Shown here: piece after piece, positions 1-9,842 of the stretch
Layout: each line of letters opens with the position of its first letter
Numbering within the stretch: position 1 is the first letter of the stretch
NCBI GenBank assembly: GCA_965662885.1
Contig: CBFIJI010000001.1
Span: 91,453 to 155,452 of the forward strand
DNA length: 64,000 nucleotides
Source of the DNA: CBFIJI01 sp965662885
GTDB taxonomy: Bacteria; Bacteroidota; Bacteroidia; Flavobacteriales; Flavobacteriaceae
Direction: 5' to 3'
Notes under the pieces: generated by a model
Database searches by the model: none
Seen by the model: only the letters and a program-made list of their open reading frames with translations
Told to the model about the DNA's origin: nothing
Position numbers and translations under genes: made by a program

Positions 1-1
1 G

Positions 2-685
2 GCTACAGATCAGCCCTCTAATGTAAGTTCCGCTGGATCGATGACCCGTTTCTTGCCGGTTGATAATTTTCTATATACCCTTAGTTTTAATGAATTGATT
101 TTGTTTGAACTCGATGCCAACAATCGTCCCAACCGATGGGGGAAATTGGACACCAGTACCTTAGCCGAAACCTTATTTCGATTAAACGATTTGTTATTTG
201 TTGGTTCTGTAAGCGGGATGCTGATGTACGACGTTGCCGATCCTGCAAACCCTTCTTACATCAACAGTATTGAACATTTTAGAAGCTGTGATCCAGTCGT
301 TGCGGACACGACCCATGCTTATGTGACTCTTCGAGGTGGAACCAATTGCTTTACCGACAACAACGAGTTACAAATTATCGACATTCAAAACCCAGAAGAA
401 CTTTATGTGGCTTCTAAACACATCATGTTTAACCCACACGGATTAGCGGTTGTTGACCAGCACCTCATTGTCTGTGACGGAACTGCAGGGATTAAAGTGG
501 TCGACATCAACGATAAAACTGCACCAGAAGTGGTCAACATCTATCCTATTGACTTTGCTTATGATGTGATTGTGGACTATCCAACAGCACTCGTTGTTGG
601 AGAGCAAACCATGCGACAATATGATATTTCTAACTTGCCCGAAATGGTTAAAATCAGCGAACTCACTTTGGAGGCTAAAGATTAA
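2..685 (+). CDS. LVIVD-repeat beta-propeller protein, 5' partial
   Basis: The reading frame is open from base 2, so the true start and any signal peptide lie outside the window. The visible part holds repeated units of about 40 residues ending in short hydrophobic-acidic strands such as LQIIDIQNPE, IKVVDIND and LMYDVADP, the pattern of LVIVD repeats that fold as a bacterial surface or periplasmic propeller. The repeats run to the C-terminus with no sorting domain. It ends 77 bases before the next gene on the same strand. Function is unknown; related proteins are usually secreted lipoproteins in Bacteroidota. Confidence 0.75.
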   Translation, partial: ATDQPSNVSSAGSMTRFLPVDNFLYTLSFNELILFELDANNRPNRWGKLDTSTLAETLFRLNDLLFVGSVSGMLMYDVADPANPSYINSIEHFRSCDPVVADTTHAYVTLRGGTNCFTDNNELQIIDIQNPEELYVASKHIMFNPHGLAVVDQHLIVCDGTAGIKVVDINDKTAPEVVNIYPIDFAYDVIVDYPTALVVGEQTMRQYDISNLPEMVKISELTLEAKD

Positions 686-762
686 AATTGGAATGGTATC
701 TTCGTCTTTTACTGAGCCATTAATCAACGGTTAATTTTAAGCCACTTAGCTGCAGAATTTTT

Positions 763-1389
763 ATGAAGGATCGACTCGATATTGAAGAACGTTATAATGT
801 ATATACCCATTTTTTTGGAATTATTTTAAGCATTGTTGGCCTTCTATGGTTGCTTGCAACTCTAGAATTTACGAGTGTTCGCTCCATGACAGGGATTGCC
901 GTTTATGGTTTTTCATTAATTTTTCTTTTCTCTGCATCAACCATCTATCATTGGTCCAAAGAACAGCAGCGTCCTTTTTGGCAAAAAATCGATCACATAG
1001 GTATTTTTATTTTAATTGCTGGGACCTATACGCCTGTTTCATTGACAACACTTTACGAGCGTTCTGGTCTGGGCTTATTTATTGCCGTTTGGAGTATTGC
1101 CTTGATAGGATTTATTTTTAAGTTATTCTACACGGGACGTTATGAACGCCTGTCTCTATTACTTTATTTGACTATGGGATGGTTGGTTGTCTTTGCTTAT
1201 AAAGATGTGATGGATTTATTTTCTACAACAGCCTTACTCTATTTAATTGCGGGAGGATTCTTCTACACCTTTGGCGTTATTTTTTACCGTTGGGAACGCC
1301 TTAAATTCCATCATGTAATCTGGCATGTTTTTGTTTTATTGGGAGCACTTTCTCACTTTTTGATGGTACAATCTTTACTGAAATTGTAA
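763..1389 (+). CDS. trhA: Hemolysin III / PAQR-type membrane protein (TrhA family)
   Basis: This 208-residue protein has about seven hydrophobic helices and matches the hemolysin III (YqfA/TrhA, PAQR superfamily) length and layout. Conserved features are the N-terminal E-x-x-N-x-x-TH segment (residues 9-16), a Ser/His pair before helix 3 (S59, H63), the D77-H78 pair, and histidines H184, H188 and H198 near the C-terminus. These residues form the metal site in PAQR proteins. It sits in the inner membrane. Bacterial members have been linked to membrane-fluidity homeostasis; haemolytic activity is doubtful. It appears monocistronic. Confidence 0.85.
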   Translation: MKDRLDIEERYNVYTHFFGIILSIVGLLWLLATLEFTSVRSMTGIAVYGFSLIFLFSASTIYHWSKEQQRPFWQKIDHIGIFILIAGTYTPVSLTTLYERSGLGLFIAVWSIALIGFIFKLFYTGRYERLSLLLYLTMGWLVVFAYKDVMDLFSTTALLYLIAGGFFYTFGVIFYRWERLKFHHVIWHVFVLLGALSHFLMVQSLLKL

Positions 1390-1459
1390 ATTTTCTATTT
1401 TTTTAAACAATTTATTTTCTTTTTAATTACCTTGAAGTTCTTATAAAAGTAAGAATACA

Positions 1460-2800
1460 ATGAACAATAACAGAAGAAATTTTATCAAAAGTGCAGCAGC
1501 CTTGGCTTCCGCAAGCTTTTTACCTTCCTCGGTTTGGGGCTATTCAAAAAATAATCGATTGAGAACAGCACATATAGGTGTCGGTGGAATGGGGGCTTCC
1601 GATTTAAAAGACATAGCCTCTCACCCCTCAGTGGATGTTGTCGCTCTTTGTGATGTGGACAGCAATGCTTTAGCTACCGCTCAGAAGTTACATCCCAACG
1701 CAAAAATCTATAAGGATTATCGAATTCTCCTCAAAGAAATGAAAGAAGGGATTGATGCAGTGATTGTTTCAACTCCAGATCATACCCATGCGCCCGCTTC
1801 ATTGTTGGCCATGGAAATGGATAAACCAGTGTATTGTCAAAAACCACTGACACATCATGTTTCAGAAGCACGTGCCATGCGAAAAATGGCTGCTGATAAG
1901 AATTTAGTGACGCAAATGGGGATACAGGTTCATTCCTTTTATGATTATAAATTAGCTACTGAGTTAATTCAAGCAGGTATTATTGGAAAGGTAAGTGCTG
2001 TCCGTGCTTGGTCACCCAAAAACTGGGGTTATGACGGTCCTAAGCCTGAAGGAGTTGACCCTGTACCAGAAACCTTAGATTGGAATTTATGGCAAGGCAC
2101 AGCGGCAGAACGTCCTTACAAAGACAAACTATACCACCCCGGAATGTGGCGTAAACTCCTCGATTATGGCTGTGGTACTTTAGGGGATATGGGGGTTCAT
2201 ATTTTTGACACACCCTACAATGCCTTGGCTTTGGATGTTCCACTTACCGTAAAAAATAAATGTAGAAAGCCCAATGGTTTTGGTTTTCCAGAAGTTAATT
2301 CGGTCACTTATGAATTTCCAGGAACCCAATACACTACCGATGCTTTTAAATGGTATTGGACCGACGGCCCAGGAGCACCCAAAATGCATAAAGATTTAAA
2401 GTTACCCAATAAGGAAAAATTACCCTTGCAAGGGGCCATGTTTATTGGAGAAAAAGGGCGTTTATTATTACCGCACTTTATGGAATTACCACGTCTTATT
2501 GTCGATGGTAAATATCAAGAATTGGACTTGTCCATTATTGGTCAAGAGGGCACTGCTGAACCGATTCGTGATTACGATAAAGAGTCCGCTTTACACTACC
2601 ACCAATTTGTGGATGCTTGTATGGGAAATGCGACCTGTAGTGCGCCGTTTTCTTATGCTTCTCGATTGACAGAAACCATCCTTTTGGGGGTTATTGCTGG
2701 ACGTTTTCCGGGTAAAACCTTACACTGGAACAATGATACGGCACGTTTCTTAGAGGAAGAAGCCAACCAATTTTTAGACGGTCAATACCGTAAATTTTAA
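1460..2800 (+). CDS. Tat-exported Gfo/Idh/MocA-family oxidoreductase
   Basis: The 446-residue product begins with a twin-arginine signal (NRRNFIK, residues 4-10, then an Ala-rich hydrophobic stretch), so it is probably exported folded with its NAD(P) cofactor. The Rossmann fingerprint GVGGMG is at 40-45. The family EKP motif appears as QKP (127-129), a variant I recall as common in Tat-type members. The C-terminal part is the usual alpha/beta substrate domain. The substrate is probably a sugar, polyol or glycosyl unit, but it cannot be read from the sequence. The gene ends before a shared bidirectional terminator. Confidence 0.85.
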   Translation: MNNNRRNFIKSAAALASASFLPSSVWGYSKNNRLRTAHIGVGGMGASDLKDIASHPSVDVVALCDVDSNALATAQKLHPNAKIYKDYRILLKEMKEGIDAVIVSTPDHTHAPASLLAMEMDKPVYCQKPLTHHVSEARAMRKMAADKNLVTQMGIQVHSFYDYKLATELIQAGIIGKVSAVRAWSPKNWGYDGPKPEGVDPVPETLDWNLWQGTAAERPYKDKLYHPGMWRKLLDYGCGTLGDMGVHIFDTPYNALALDVPLTVKNKCRKPNGFGFPEVNSVTYEFPGTQYTTDAFKWYWTDGPGAPKMHKDLKLPNKEKLPLQGAMFIGEKGRLLLPHFMELPRLIVDGKYQELDLSIIGQEGTAEPIRDYDKESALHYHQFVDACMGNATCSAPFSYASRLTETILLGVIAGRFPGKTLHWNNDTARFLEEEANQFLDGQYRKF

Positions 2801-2817
2801 CACTTCACTTTCGTGTA

Positions 2818-2848
2818 TAAAAAAAGCCGCTATTAGCGGCTTTTTTGT
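2818..2848. terminator. Bidirectional intrinsic terminator
   Basis: A perfect stem AAAAAGCCGC / GCGGCTTTTT with loop TATTA (core 2821-2845) is flanked by A and T runs. It sits between the convergent Gfo/Idh gene and the GH16 gene and should stop transcription from both sides. Confidence 0.85.
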
Positions 2849-2887
2849 TTCTAAGAACGAACGAAACAAATCGTTTCTTTTTAAGGT

Positions 2888-3808
2888 CTATTGATATACA
2901 CGTACATAATCAATTTCCATACTACTTTGTGTGAAGTTGGAATCAATTGCACCACCAAAACCACCACCCATAGCAACGTTTAATAATAAAAATTGCGCTT
3001 TGTCAAAGGGCCATGTGTCATTATCTTTTACATTGGGTTGATAAGTATATGTCTTATTCCCGTTTAAAAAGAATTCAATCTTGTTAGCGTCCCATTGCAT
3101 ACTGTAAACATTAAAGGCAGTTGAAGCATTGTTTACTTGATAAGTTTTAGTATTGATGGTACCTCCATAACTTGACGGCGTATGAAGTGAGGAATGAACC
3201 GTATTTTGATTGTTTCCAACATGTTCCATAATATCAACTTCCCCACAAGAAGGCCATCCCACAGAAGTGATGTTGCTTCCCAGCATCCAGATTGCTGGCC
3301 ATGTTCCTCCTCCAGAGGGTAACTTGGCACGAACTTCAACTTTACCATAAGTAAAATCAAATTTTCCTTGGGTTTTAATTCGTGTTGACGTGTATTGACT
3401 GTTTTGATAATTTTCTTTTTTAGCGGTAATTTTAAGAATTCCGTCCTCAATTTTTACGTTTTCTTCACGCGCAGTATAATATTGGGCTTCCCCATTTCCC
3501 CAACCACATAAATTGGGACAACCGGTTCCAATTTCCGCTGTCCAATTTTCAAGGCAAAAAGAACGACCAACTTCAAATTCATCTGCCCAAATTAAGGTAG
3601 AAAAATCTCCTGTTGGGTTCGCTCCCGAAACCAGTCCTGATTGACATGGACCTTCGTTTTCGCCATCTGTTCCAGCTGTAGGATCTTCAGTTTCATTGTA
3701 TGGAAAGGTAAGTTGTGAAGGATAATCGTTAATAGTGTATGTCTTACTAGAAGTGTAACTGAAAGAAGATGCTACAGTTATTATTAATAAAAGAAATAAG
3801 TGTGTCAT
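2888..3808 (-). CDS. Glycoside hydrolase family 16 beta-glucanase (laminarinase-like)
   Basis: This is a 306-residue secreted GH16 enzyme with an N-terminal signal peptide and a Thr/Asp/Glu-rich linker (about 20-60), then a single catalytic jelly-roll domain. The catalytic signature GEVDIMEHVG gives the nucleophile E190, assisting D192 and acid/base E195. The extra Met between D and E (E-x-D-x-x-E) is typical of laminarinase-type GH16 enzymes acting on beta-1,3 linkages. WPAIWML and YVRVYQ also match the family. No carbohydrate-binding or T9SS sorting domain is visible. It is divergent from the GNAT gene and is not in a recognisable utilisation locus. Confidence 0.88.
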   Translation of the reverse strand: MTHLFLLLIITVASSFSYTSSKTYTINDYPSQLTFPYNETEDPTAGTDGENEGPCQSGLVSGANPTGDFSTLIWADEFEVGRSFCLENWTAEIGTGCPNLCGWGNGEAQYYTAREENVKIEDGILKITAKKENYQNSQYTSTRIKTQGKFDFTYGKVEVRAKLPSGGGTWPAIWMLGSNITSVGWPSCGEVDIMEHVGNNQNTVHSSLHTPSSYGGTINTKTYQVNNASTAFNVYSMQWDANKIEFFLNGNKTYTYQPNVKDNDTWPFDKAQFLLLNVAMGGGFGGAIDSNFTQSSMEIDYVRVYQ

Positions 3809-4090
3809 AGCGTGATAAAAAAGAAACCGCTTCCTAATGGAGGTGGTTTATTGGTTTAAATTATTAGTCATTAAAAAAGAACGCATATTTTTTGCAGAAA
3901 GCTTCCAATTGGGCTACAAATATAATTAATAAAGAAATCTCTAAGTCTATGTTTATTAAATAACGCGTTATCAATTAGTTGTATTTTTAAATAATTTGTT
4001 TTACCTATTGAGCTTCGATCTATTGAAAATTCAATAAAAAGTGTGCCTTAAATGGACTAATGCTTAATTTTATCCGATAAGAGTTAATTT

Positions 4091-4642
4091 ATGCATATTA
4101 AACGAGTTTCATCAATAGAGGAAATTGATCAAATCAAAATCCTCCAAAATCAGAACCTCCAAACCAATTTAGAGGAAGAAGAAATTCAGAAGGAAGGTTT
4201 TTTGACGGCTCAGTTTTCCATTGAATTTCTCGAATTGATGCATCGCGATTCACCATCAATTATTGCGGTAGATAAGGGTGAGGTTATTGGTTATGTATTG
4301 GTTACCACAAAAGCTGTTCTTGGTCACCATCCTTTAATTGATGATTTATTTTCTAATGTAGATAAGCAAATTTATGGTGGAAAATCATTAGAAGATATTC
4401 CATATGTTTTGTCTGGGCAATTGTGTGTTTCCAAAAGTTATCGTGGGCAGGGGTTGGCCAAACAATTGTATACTTTTTTTAAGAGCTCTTATTCGGATAA
4501 CTATTCCTATTGTATTACCGACATCGATTTGAAAAACCCTAGATCGTTACAAGCGCACATCAAAACAGGATTTAAAATAATAGATACTTCAACTTATGGT
4601 GGGTCTCAATGGCATATCGTTCTATGGGATTGGAATGCCTAA
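4091..4642 (+). CDS. GNAT-family N-acetyltransferase
   Basis: A 183-residue cytoplasmic protein with the acetyl-CoA pyrophosphate-binding loop RGQGLA at 118-123, preceded by the beta4 strand SGQLCVSKSY. The C-terminal AHIKTGFKI matches GNAT motif B. The substrate is unknown. The N-terminal 50 residues are more helical than usual. It is monocistronic and convergent with the large propeller gene; only 55 bases separate the two stops and no hairpin terminator was seen there. Confidence 0.8.
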   Translation: MHIKRVSSIEEIDQIKILQNQNLQTNLEEEEIQKEGFLTAQFSIEFLELMHRDSPSIIAVDKGEVIGYVLVTTKAVLGHHPLIDDLFSNVDKQIYGGKSLEDIPYVLSGQLCVSKSYRGQGLAKQLYTFFKSSYSDNYSYCITDIDLKNPRSLQAHIKTGFKIIDTSTYGGSQWHIVLWDWNA

Positions 4643-4697
4643 TGCAATCTGTGTTTAGAGCTGATACACTTGCTTTTCCGTTGTGAATATTCCACTT

Positions 4698-7600
4698 TTA
4701 GTTACTTAACGCTCCAATCCCAATTTCAAATAAGGATTTATTTAACTCGTTTATTCTTTTTTCAAGCTCCTCACCATCTTTCTTGTACTTTTCCCACTGT
4801 TGATTCAATTCTTTAATCTTTCTTTTTGAACCCTCATTAACTCTGGGGATTTGACTTTCCGTTTGATTGATTACGGTGATGTATTCGGCAGTAAATCCAT
4901 TGACAAAATTTTCTACATCATCATAGGCTTTAGCAAGGCGCTGAACCATAATTTTATCCCATGCTTTTATTTGCTCTAGTGTAGATGTTGCCTTTTTAAA
5001 GGTTTCTGGGTGTTTTGTTGCGTCAACTTTTGGAAGGAGGCTACTCAGTGATTTTTGTAGGGTGTACATTTTATTGGTCATCCGTGTCATTTGATTGTAG
5101 GTGGCTTCTCCTTTTGCCATAAAGCGGTGATATTCTTCATATTGCTGTTGTGTGGTTGGGTATTTCGGGTTAGGAAGTACCTTAACAGCGGCGGTTTGGG
5201 AGGTTTCTCCGTAGGAAAGCGAGATAGTATAGGTTCCAGGGATGACTTTATGCCCTCTAAAACTTCCTTCAATATAAACCTTTGGTGTGGCCTCCAAAAG
5301 GGGATAACGTAAATCCCATACCAATCGGTTCATTCCTTTTTTCTTAGGAGCAACCGTCTTTTTTGGTGGGGCTCCTTCAAATGGGATATAGGTGGTGTCA
5401 ACAGTAGAAACATAGCTTCTGACCAAGGCGTTTGAAGCGTCTCTGATTGTTATTTTTACTGGGGTTTCCTTATCCAATTGGGGTAATTCATAATAAATGA
5501 CTACCCCATTGGCTGGATTGACTCCTTCAAAAGAAGCTTTACCTGTTGGACGTTCCCCCTGTGCATTCATGGAACTGGACCAATTGCCCAAGACTACATC
5601 CTCAGGAGTATATAAGGTTCCTGCTGCGGGTTTACCCTTACTTGTTCTAAGCACATTCAGATCATCTAAAATCCAAAAGGAACGGCCTTGTGTTGCCAAA
5701 ATAATATCATCGTGCTTGATAACAATATCGGTGATGGGTACTATAGGAAGATTTAATTGCATCAAATGCCATTGCTTTCCACCATTCCAAGAAATATAGA
5801 AACCGGTTTCTGTCCCTGCAACTAAGAGCTCTTTTTGGATAGGATCTTCTCTAACAACTCGGGTATAGGCACCATAAGGAATCCCCTCACTAATGTTTTT
5901 CCAAGATTTTCCATAGTTGGTACTTTTGTAGAGTGCAGGCGTATGGTCGTTAAATTTATAGCGCGTTGTGGCGATATACACCGTTCCAGGATCATGAGGA
6001 GACACTTCAATAGCATTGATCAGTGTTTCTGGTAATCCTTTTGGGGTAATGTTATCCCAACTATCCCCGTTGTCTTTACTAATGTAAACCAAACCGTCAT
6101 CACTCCCCGTATAGATTACTCCCTGCTCATGGGGTGATTCCACAATATAGCTAAGGGTACCATAGTTTTCTGCACCAACAGCTTCATTGGTATAAGGTCC
6201 TCCTCCGTTGCCTTGTTTGGAATCATCATTACGGGTCAGGTCGGGGGAGATCACCTCCCAAGAGGTGCCAAAATCTTTGGTTTTTAAGACATATTGGGCA
6301 CCATGATAAAAGGTATTTTCTTCATATTTCGATCGAATAATTGGAGCATTCCAATTGAAGAGGTATTTCATTTTTCGTGCTTCCAAGCCCAAATATAAAT
6401 TAGGCTCAATCATGATGTTTGTAGCAGCATTTGCTTCTGTGTCAAGAACTTCAATGGTTCCCAAATAACTTCCTCCCAATACTTTTGTGGGTTGGTCGGG
6501 ATCAAAGGCTAAAAAGGCACTTTCTCCACCGGCAGATGCACTCCAATGCTGACGTCCGATGCTACGACTTCCTTCTGCCATACTTGCAATTTTGACAGAA
6601 CTGTTGTCTTGTTGTCCTCCATAAACATTATAAGGATAAAGATTATCCACAGCCACACGGTAGAATTGTGCGGTAGGCATATTGTCAATTCTAGACCATG
6701 TTTTCCCAGTGTCGAAGGTAATTTCTGCTCCTCCATCATCAGCAATAACCATGTTCTTTGAATTTTGAGGATTGATCCACAAATCATGATAGTCCCCGTG
6801 GTTGGTTCTGAGTCGCTCCCATGTTTTTCCTCCGTCAATGGAACGGTAGGGAGCGGCACTGAGGACATAGACAGTATTTTCATCATTTGGATCGGGGAAG
6901 ACTTCAATATAATACCAAGCCCGTTGTATTAAACGATGGTCACCACTGACTTTCGACCAGCTTTTTCCAGCATTTTTGGAAAGAAATAAGCCACCCTTTT
7001 CTTTTTGAGAATCACTTTCAATTAAGGCATAAACAAATTGGGGGTTGGCTTTGGAAACAGCAATGGCCATTTTTCCTTTTTCTTCGGGGAGTCCTTGGTG
7101 GATTTTAGACCAATTTATTCCTCCATCAATAGATTTATAAAGACCACTTCCCGGGCCACCACTCACCACTTTCCAAGGCAAGCGCTGGTGTTCCCAAAGA
7201 GCTGCATAAAGTACTTGTGGATTATGTGAATCAATAGAAAGATCAGCAGCACCCGTTAGTTCATTGACAAAGAGTACATGTTTCCATGTTTGCCCACCAT
7301 CCTCTGATTTGAAGATACCCCGTTCTTTGTTAGGACCATGAAGTGCACCTTGTGCTGCGACCCAAACAATGTCAGGATTGTCTGGAGACACGATAATTCT
7401 CGAAATATGTCGTGTTTCCTTTAACCCCATATGTTTCCATGTTTTTCCAGCATCAGTCGATTTATAAACTCCGTCACCATATGAAGTCATAACGCCTCTG
7501 GGGGCATGTTCACCCATTCCAACATAAACTACATTAGGGTGACTTTCCGAAACAGTAACTGCACCAACGGAGCCCGTCTTGAAATAGCCGTCTGAAATAT

Positions 7601-7826
7601 TGTTCCAGCGTTGTCCAGCATCGGTAGTTTTCCATACACCCCCTCCAGTAGTTCCCATATAATAGGTGAGTGGATCCCCGATAACTCCAGTAGCACTGTT
7701 AGATCGGCCTCCTCTAAAAGGACCAATATTTCTAAACTTTAGGGGTTGGAATAAAGAGTCAAGGGTTTGACTATTAGCACTTATTCCTAGGATGAGCAGT
7801 ACAAAAAGAATATAATTTTTTTTCAC
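4698..7826 (-). CDS. Secreted sortilin/VPS10-like BNR (Asp-box) propeller protein
   Basis: This 1042-residue protein starts at a GTG codon that directly gives the signal peptide MKKNYILFVLLILGISANSQ. There is no usable in-frame ATG upstream. About eleven Asp-box motifs of the S-x-D-x-G-x-T-W type (for example STDAGKTW, SEDGGQTW, SIDGGKTW, SKDNGDSW) spread over residues 60-660 predict one or two beta-propellers like sortilin/VPS10 or sialidase folds. The C-terminal 300 residues contain an Ig/FnIII-like segment followed by a Lys/Glu-rich helical tail. Such proteins are often named glycosyl hydrolase in Bacteroidota, but no catalytic residues can be assigned. Confidence 0.8.
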   Translation of the reverse strand: MKKNYILFVLLILGISANSQTLDSLFQPLKFRNIGPFRGGRSNSATGVIGDPLTYYMGTTGGGVWKTTDAGQRWNNISDGYFKTGSVGAVTVSESHPNVVYVGMGEHAPRGVMTSYGDGVYKSTDAGKTWKHMGLKETRHISRIIVSPDNPDIVWVAAQGALHGPNKERGIFKSEDGGQTWKHVLFVNELTGAADLSIDSHNPQVLYAALWEHQRLPWKVVSGGPGSGLYKSIDGGINWSKIHQGLPEEKGKMAIAVSKANPQFVYALIESDSQKEKGGLFLSKNAGKSWSKVSGDHRLIQRAWYYIEVFPDPNDENTVYVLSAAPYRSIDGGKTWERLRTNHGDYHDLWINPQNSKNMVIADDGGAEITFDTGKTWSRIDNMPTAQFYRVAVDNLYPYNVYGGQQDNSSVKIASMAEGSRSIGRQHWSASAGGESAFLAFDPDQPTKVLGGSYLGTIEVLDTEANAATNIMIEPNLYLGLEARKMKYLFNWNAPIIRSKYEENTFYHGAQYVLKTKDFGTSWEVISPDLTRNDDSKQGNGGGPYTNEAVGAENYGTLSYIVESPHEQGVIYTGSDDGLVYISKDNGDSWDNITPKGLPETLINAIEVSPHDPGTVYIATTRYKFNDHTPALYKSTNYGKSWKNISEGIPYGAYTRVVREDPIQKELLVAGTETGFYISWNGGKQWHLMQLNLPIVPITDIVIKHDDIILATQGRSFWILDDLNVLRTSKGKPAAGTLYTPEDVVLGNWSSSMNAQGERPTGKASFEGVNPANGVVIYYELPQLDKETPVKITIRDASNALVRSYVSTVDTTYIPFEGAPPKKTVAPKKKGMNRLVWDLRYPLLEATPKVYIEGSFRGHKVIPGTYTISLSYGETSQTAAVKVLPNPKYPTTQQQYEEYHRFMAKGEATYNQMTRMTNKMYTLQKSLSSLLPKVDATKHPETFKKATSTLEQIKAWDKIMVQRLAKAYDDVENFVNGFTAEYITVINQTESQIPRVNEGSKRKIKELNQQWEKYKKDGEELEKRINELNKSLFEIGIGALSN

Positions 7827-7984
7827 GGGATGTTAGTGTTAGTTCTGGCAAATAAAATTTTAACTGAAGTTATAAATGTACAAAATATGAGAGCATCGAT
7901 CATTCAAGTCAATAAATTAGGCTCTTTTATTATCGTATGGGTCTTTACAACGTATTCGATTTCTTTTTTGGTAAACTTGATGTA

Positions 7985-8644
7985 TTAGGACGGAATGGAT
8001 ATTATTTGTTTTGGAGTATGAATAGTCACTTTTTCTTTTGTTTCTATTTTGGTCACTGCAATCATTTTTTCGGCAAGTAAAGCTACTGGCATCGGTTTTT
8101 GACTTAAGAGAATACCGAGTTTATTGATAAAATTAAAGAGAGTGATAATGACTTTTTCACCTCCCCTAATCGTGTCTTTTTGACGAATTAAAACGGGGGG
8201 TTGAAATAGATGTACCTTTTTAAAAGCTAAACTTTTGACCATTTCTTCAAGAGTTCCTTTGATTTTGGGGTAAAAAAAGGCAGAGCGTTTATTGGCTCCA
8301 AGGGAAGAAACTAAAATGAGTTGCTGGACGCCGTTTTCACTTGCTGCTTTAGCAGTTTCATACTGATAGGTCACATCAATGGTGTATTGTTTGGCTTTAC
8401 TCCCAGCCTGTTTTAAAGTGGTGCCTAAAGCAGAAAATAAAACCTCTCCTTGGAGGGCTTTTTTCCATGTGTCAATATGATCAAAATCCACAATATGGGT
8501 TTCTAGTTTTGGATGTAGCTGTTCGATGGGTCTCCGAACAAAGACAATTACTTTGGTGTAATCAGCATCTTTTAAAAGATGTTGAAGGAGTTCCCTTCCT
8601 GTGGCTCCTGTTCCTCCGATGAGAAGTGCTGTTCTATTTTTCAT
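7985..8644 (-). CDS. NAD(P)-binding SDR-like oxidoreductase
   Basis: This 219-residue protein has an N-terminal Rossmann motif GGTGATG (10-16) and the atypical SDR layout of the TIP30/HTATIP2-like group, including VSSLGAN and YPKIKGTLEE, which carry the Tyr-x-x-x-Lys pair. I start at the ATG ending at 8644; an upstream in-frame TTG would add nine residues but would misplace the nucleotide-binding strand. The substrate is unknown. It is separated by 158 bases from the propeller gene downstream. Confidence 0.75.
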   Translation of the reverse strand: MKNRTALLIGGTGATGRELLQHLLKDADYTKVIVFVRRPIEQLHPKLETHIVDFDHIDTWKKALQGEVLFSALGTTLKQAGSKAKQYTIDVTYQYETAKAASENGVQQLILVSSLGANKRSAFFYPKIKGTLEEMVKSLAFKKVHLFQPPVLIRQKDTIRGGEKVIITLFNFINKLGILLSQKPMPVALLAEKMIAVTKIETKEKVTIHTPKQIISIPS

Positions 8645-8871
8645 AAGCAATGAAATTAGTAATTCGCCCAAACAAATAAGTCATTGGCTCTATTTTTTTT
8701 AGACGTTAAATCTAAATTTATCCCATGGCTCTTGTTGAATTGTTTTTTGAATATTGGAAGTTGGATACCTCAATTTGTCTTGTTTACAGGATTTTTGAGA
8801 TAAATTGAAAGCCATCCTATTCCTTTTTGCTATTTTTAGTTACATTTAAAAAAACCAAAAAGATTATAATA

Positions 8872-9834
8872 ATGACGATTTTTAAAAGATACCAACACCC
8901 CCTTTCTACATTTATTTTGCTAATGAGTTTTATGAGTACCTCTTTACTTTCAGCCCAAACGCCTGCTCAGGAAACTGTCCTTGGTAAATGGGATTTAAAC
9001 GTTCAAATGGGTGATCGTATAGCTCCCTCATGGCTACAAGTAAAACTTTCGGGTTTAAATACTTTGGTGGGCTACTTTGTTGCCGATAATGGTAGTGCGC
9101 GTCCCATCTCCGAAATTCATTTTAATGAAGGGAATCTTGATTTTAGTATCCCACCTCAATGGAGTGGCGGAAATGATATGCATTTGAATGCTAAAATTAC
9201 TGATGGACAATTGGAAGGGCATATTGTAAGTAGTCTTGGTGATGTTTATGTATTTACAGGAACTAAAGCCCCTCTTTTAAAGCGGGAAGCACCCAAGGCA
9301 TGGACCAAAGCAAAATCTTTGCTTAATGACAATAACACCGATGGGTGGTACGCACAACTTGGAGAAGATAAGAATCAATGGATGGTTAAAGACGGTGTGC
9401 TGATTAATCCAAAATCAGGATCTAATTTAATTTCAAACGAGGTTTATAATGATTTTAAATTACATATTGAATTCAAATATCCAGCAAATAGTAATTCGGG
9501 AATTTATTTAAGAGGGCGCTACGAAGTGCAAGTAGAGGACAGCTATGGCAAAGAACCTTCTTCTATTCTTTTAGGAGGCGTTTATGGCTTTTTAAGTCCT
9601 AGTGAAATGGTGGCTAAAAAACCGGGTGAATGGCAGTCCTATGACATCACATTTGTTGGACGCAAAGTGACCATCGAAGCGAATGGAAAAACAATCATTT
9701 GGAATCAATCCATTCCCGGAATTACAGGAGGGGCTATTGATAGTAATGAAGGGGCAGCAGGTCCGATAATGCTTCAAGGAGACCATGGTGAAGTTCAATT
9801 TAGAAACATTACGATTCAAGTTCCTAAAGCCTAA
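8872..9834 (+). CDS. Secreted DUF1080 / 3-keto-disaccharide hydrolase domain protein
   Basis: The ATG at 8872 gives a signal peptide of about 28 residues ending LLSAQ; a TTG 45 bases upstream is rejected because it precedes the signal sequence. The first 100 mature residues form a beta-rich module (WDLNVQMG to YVFTGT). They are followed by a DUF1080 domain with NTDGWY, the SNSGIYLRGRYEVQV strand, and GEVQFRNITI at the end. DUF1080 enzymes have laminarin/LamG-like folds, and some hydrolyse 3-keto-glycosides. The gene lies 8 bases before the reductase gene and is probably cotranscribed with it. Confidence 0.8.
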   Translation: MTIFKRYQHPLSTFILLMSFMSTSLLSAQTPAQETVLGKWDLNVQMGDRIAPSWLQVKLSGLNTLVGYFVADNGSARPISEIHFNEGNLDFSIPPQWSGGNDMHLNAKITDGQLEGHIVSSLGDVYVFTGTKAPLLKREAPKAWTKAKSLLNDNNTDGWYAQLGEDKNQWMVKDGVLINPKSGSNLISNEVYNDFKLHIEFKYPANSNSGIYLRGRYEVQVEDSYGKEPSSILLGGVYGFLSPSEMVAKKPGEWQSYDITFVGRKVTIEANGKTIIWNQSIPGITGGAIDSNEGAAGPIMLQGDHGEVQFRNITIQVPKA

Positions 9835-9842
9835 TTTCTTTA

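Noticed and set aside
8827..8871. TTG-initiated extension of the DUF1080 protein
   Set aside because: It precedes a clean signal peptide that starts at the ATG at 8872.
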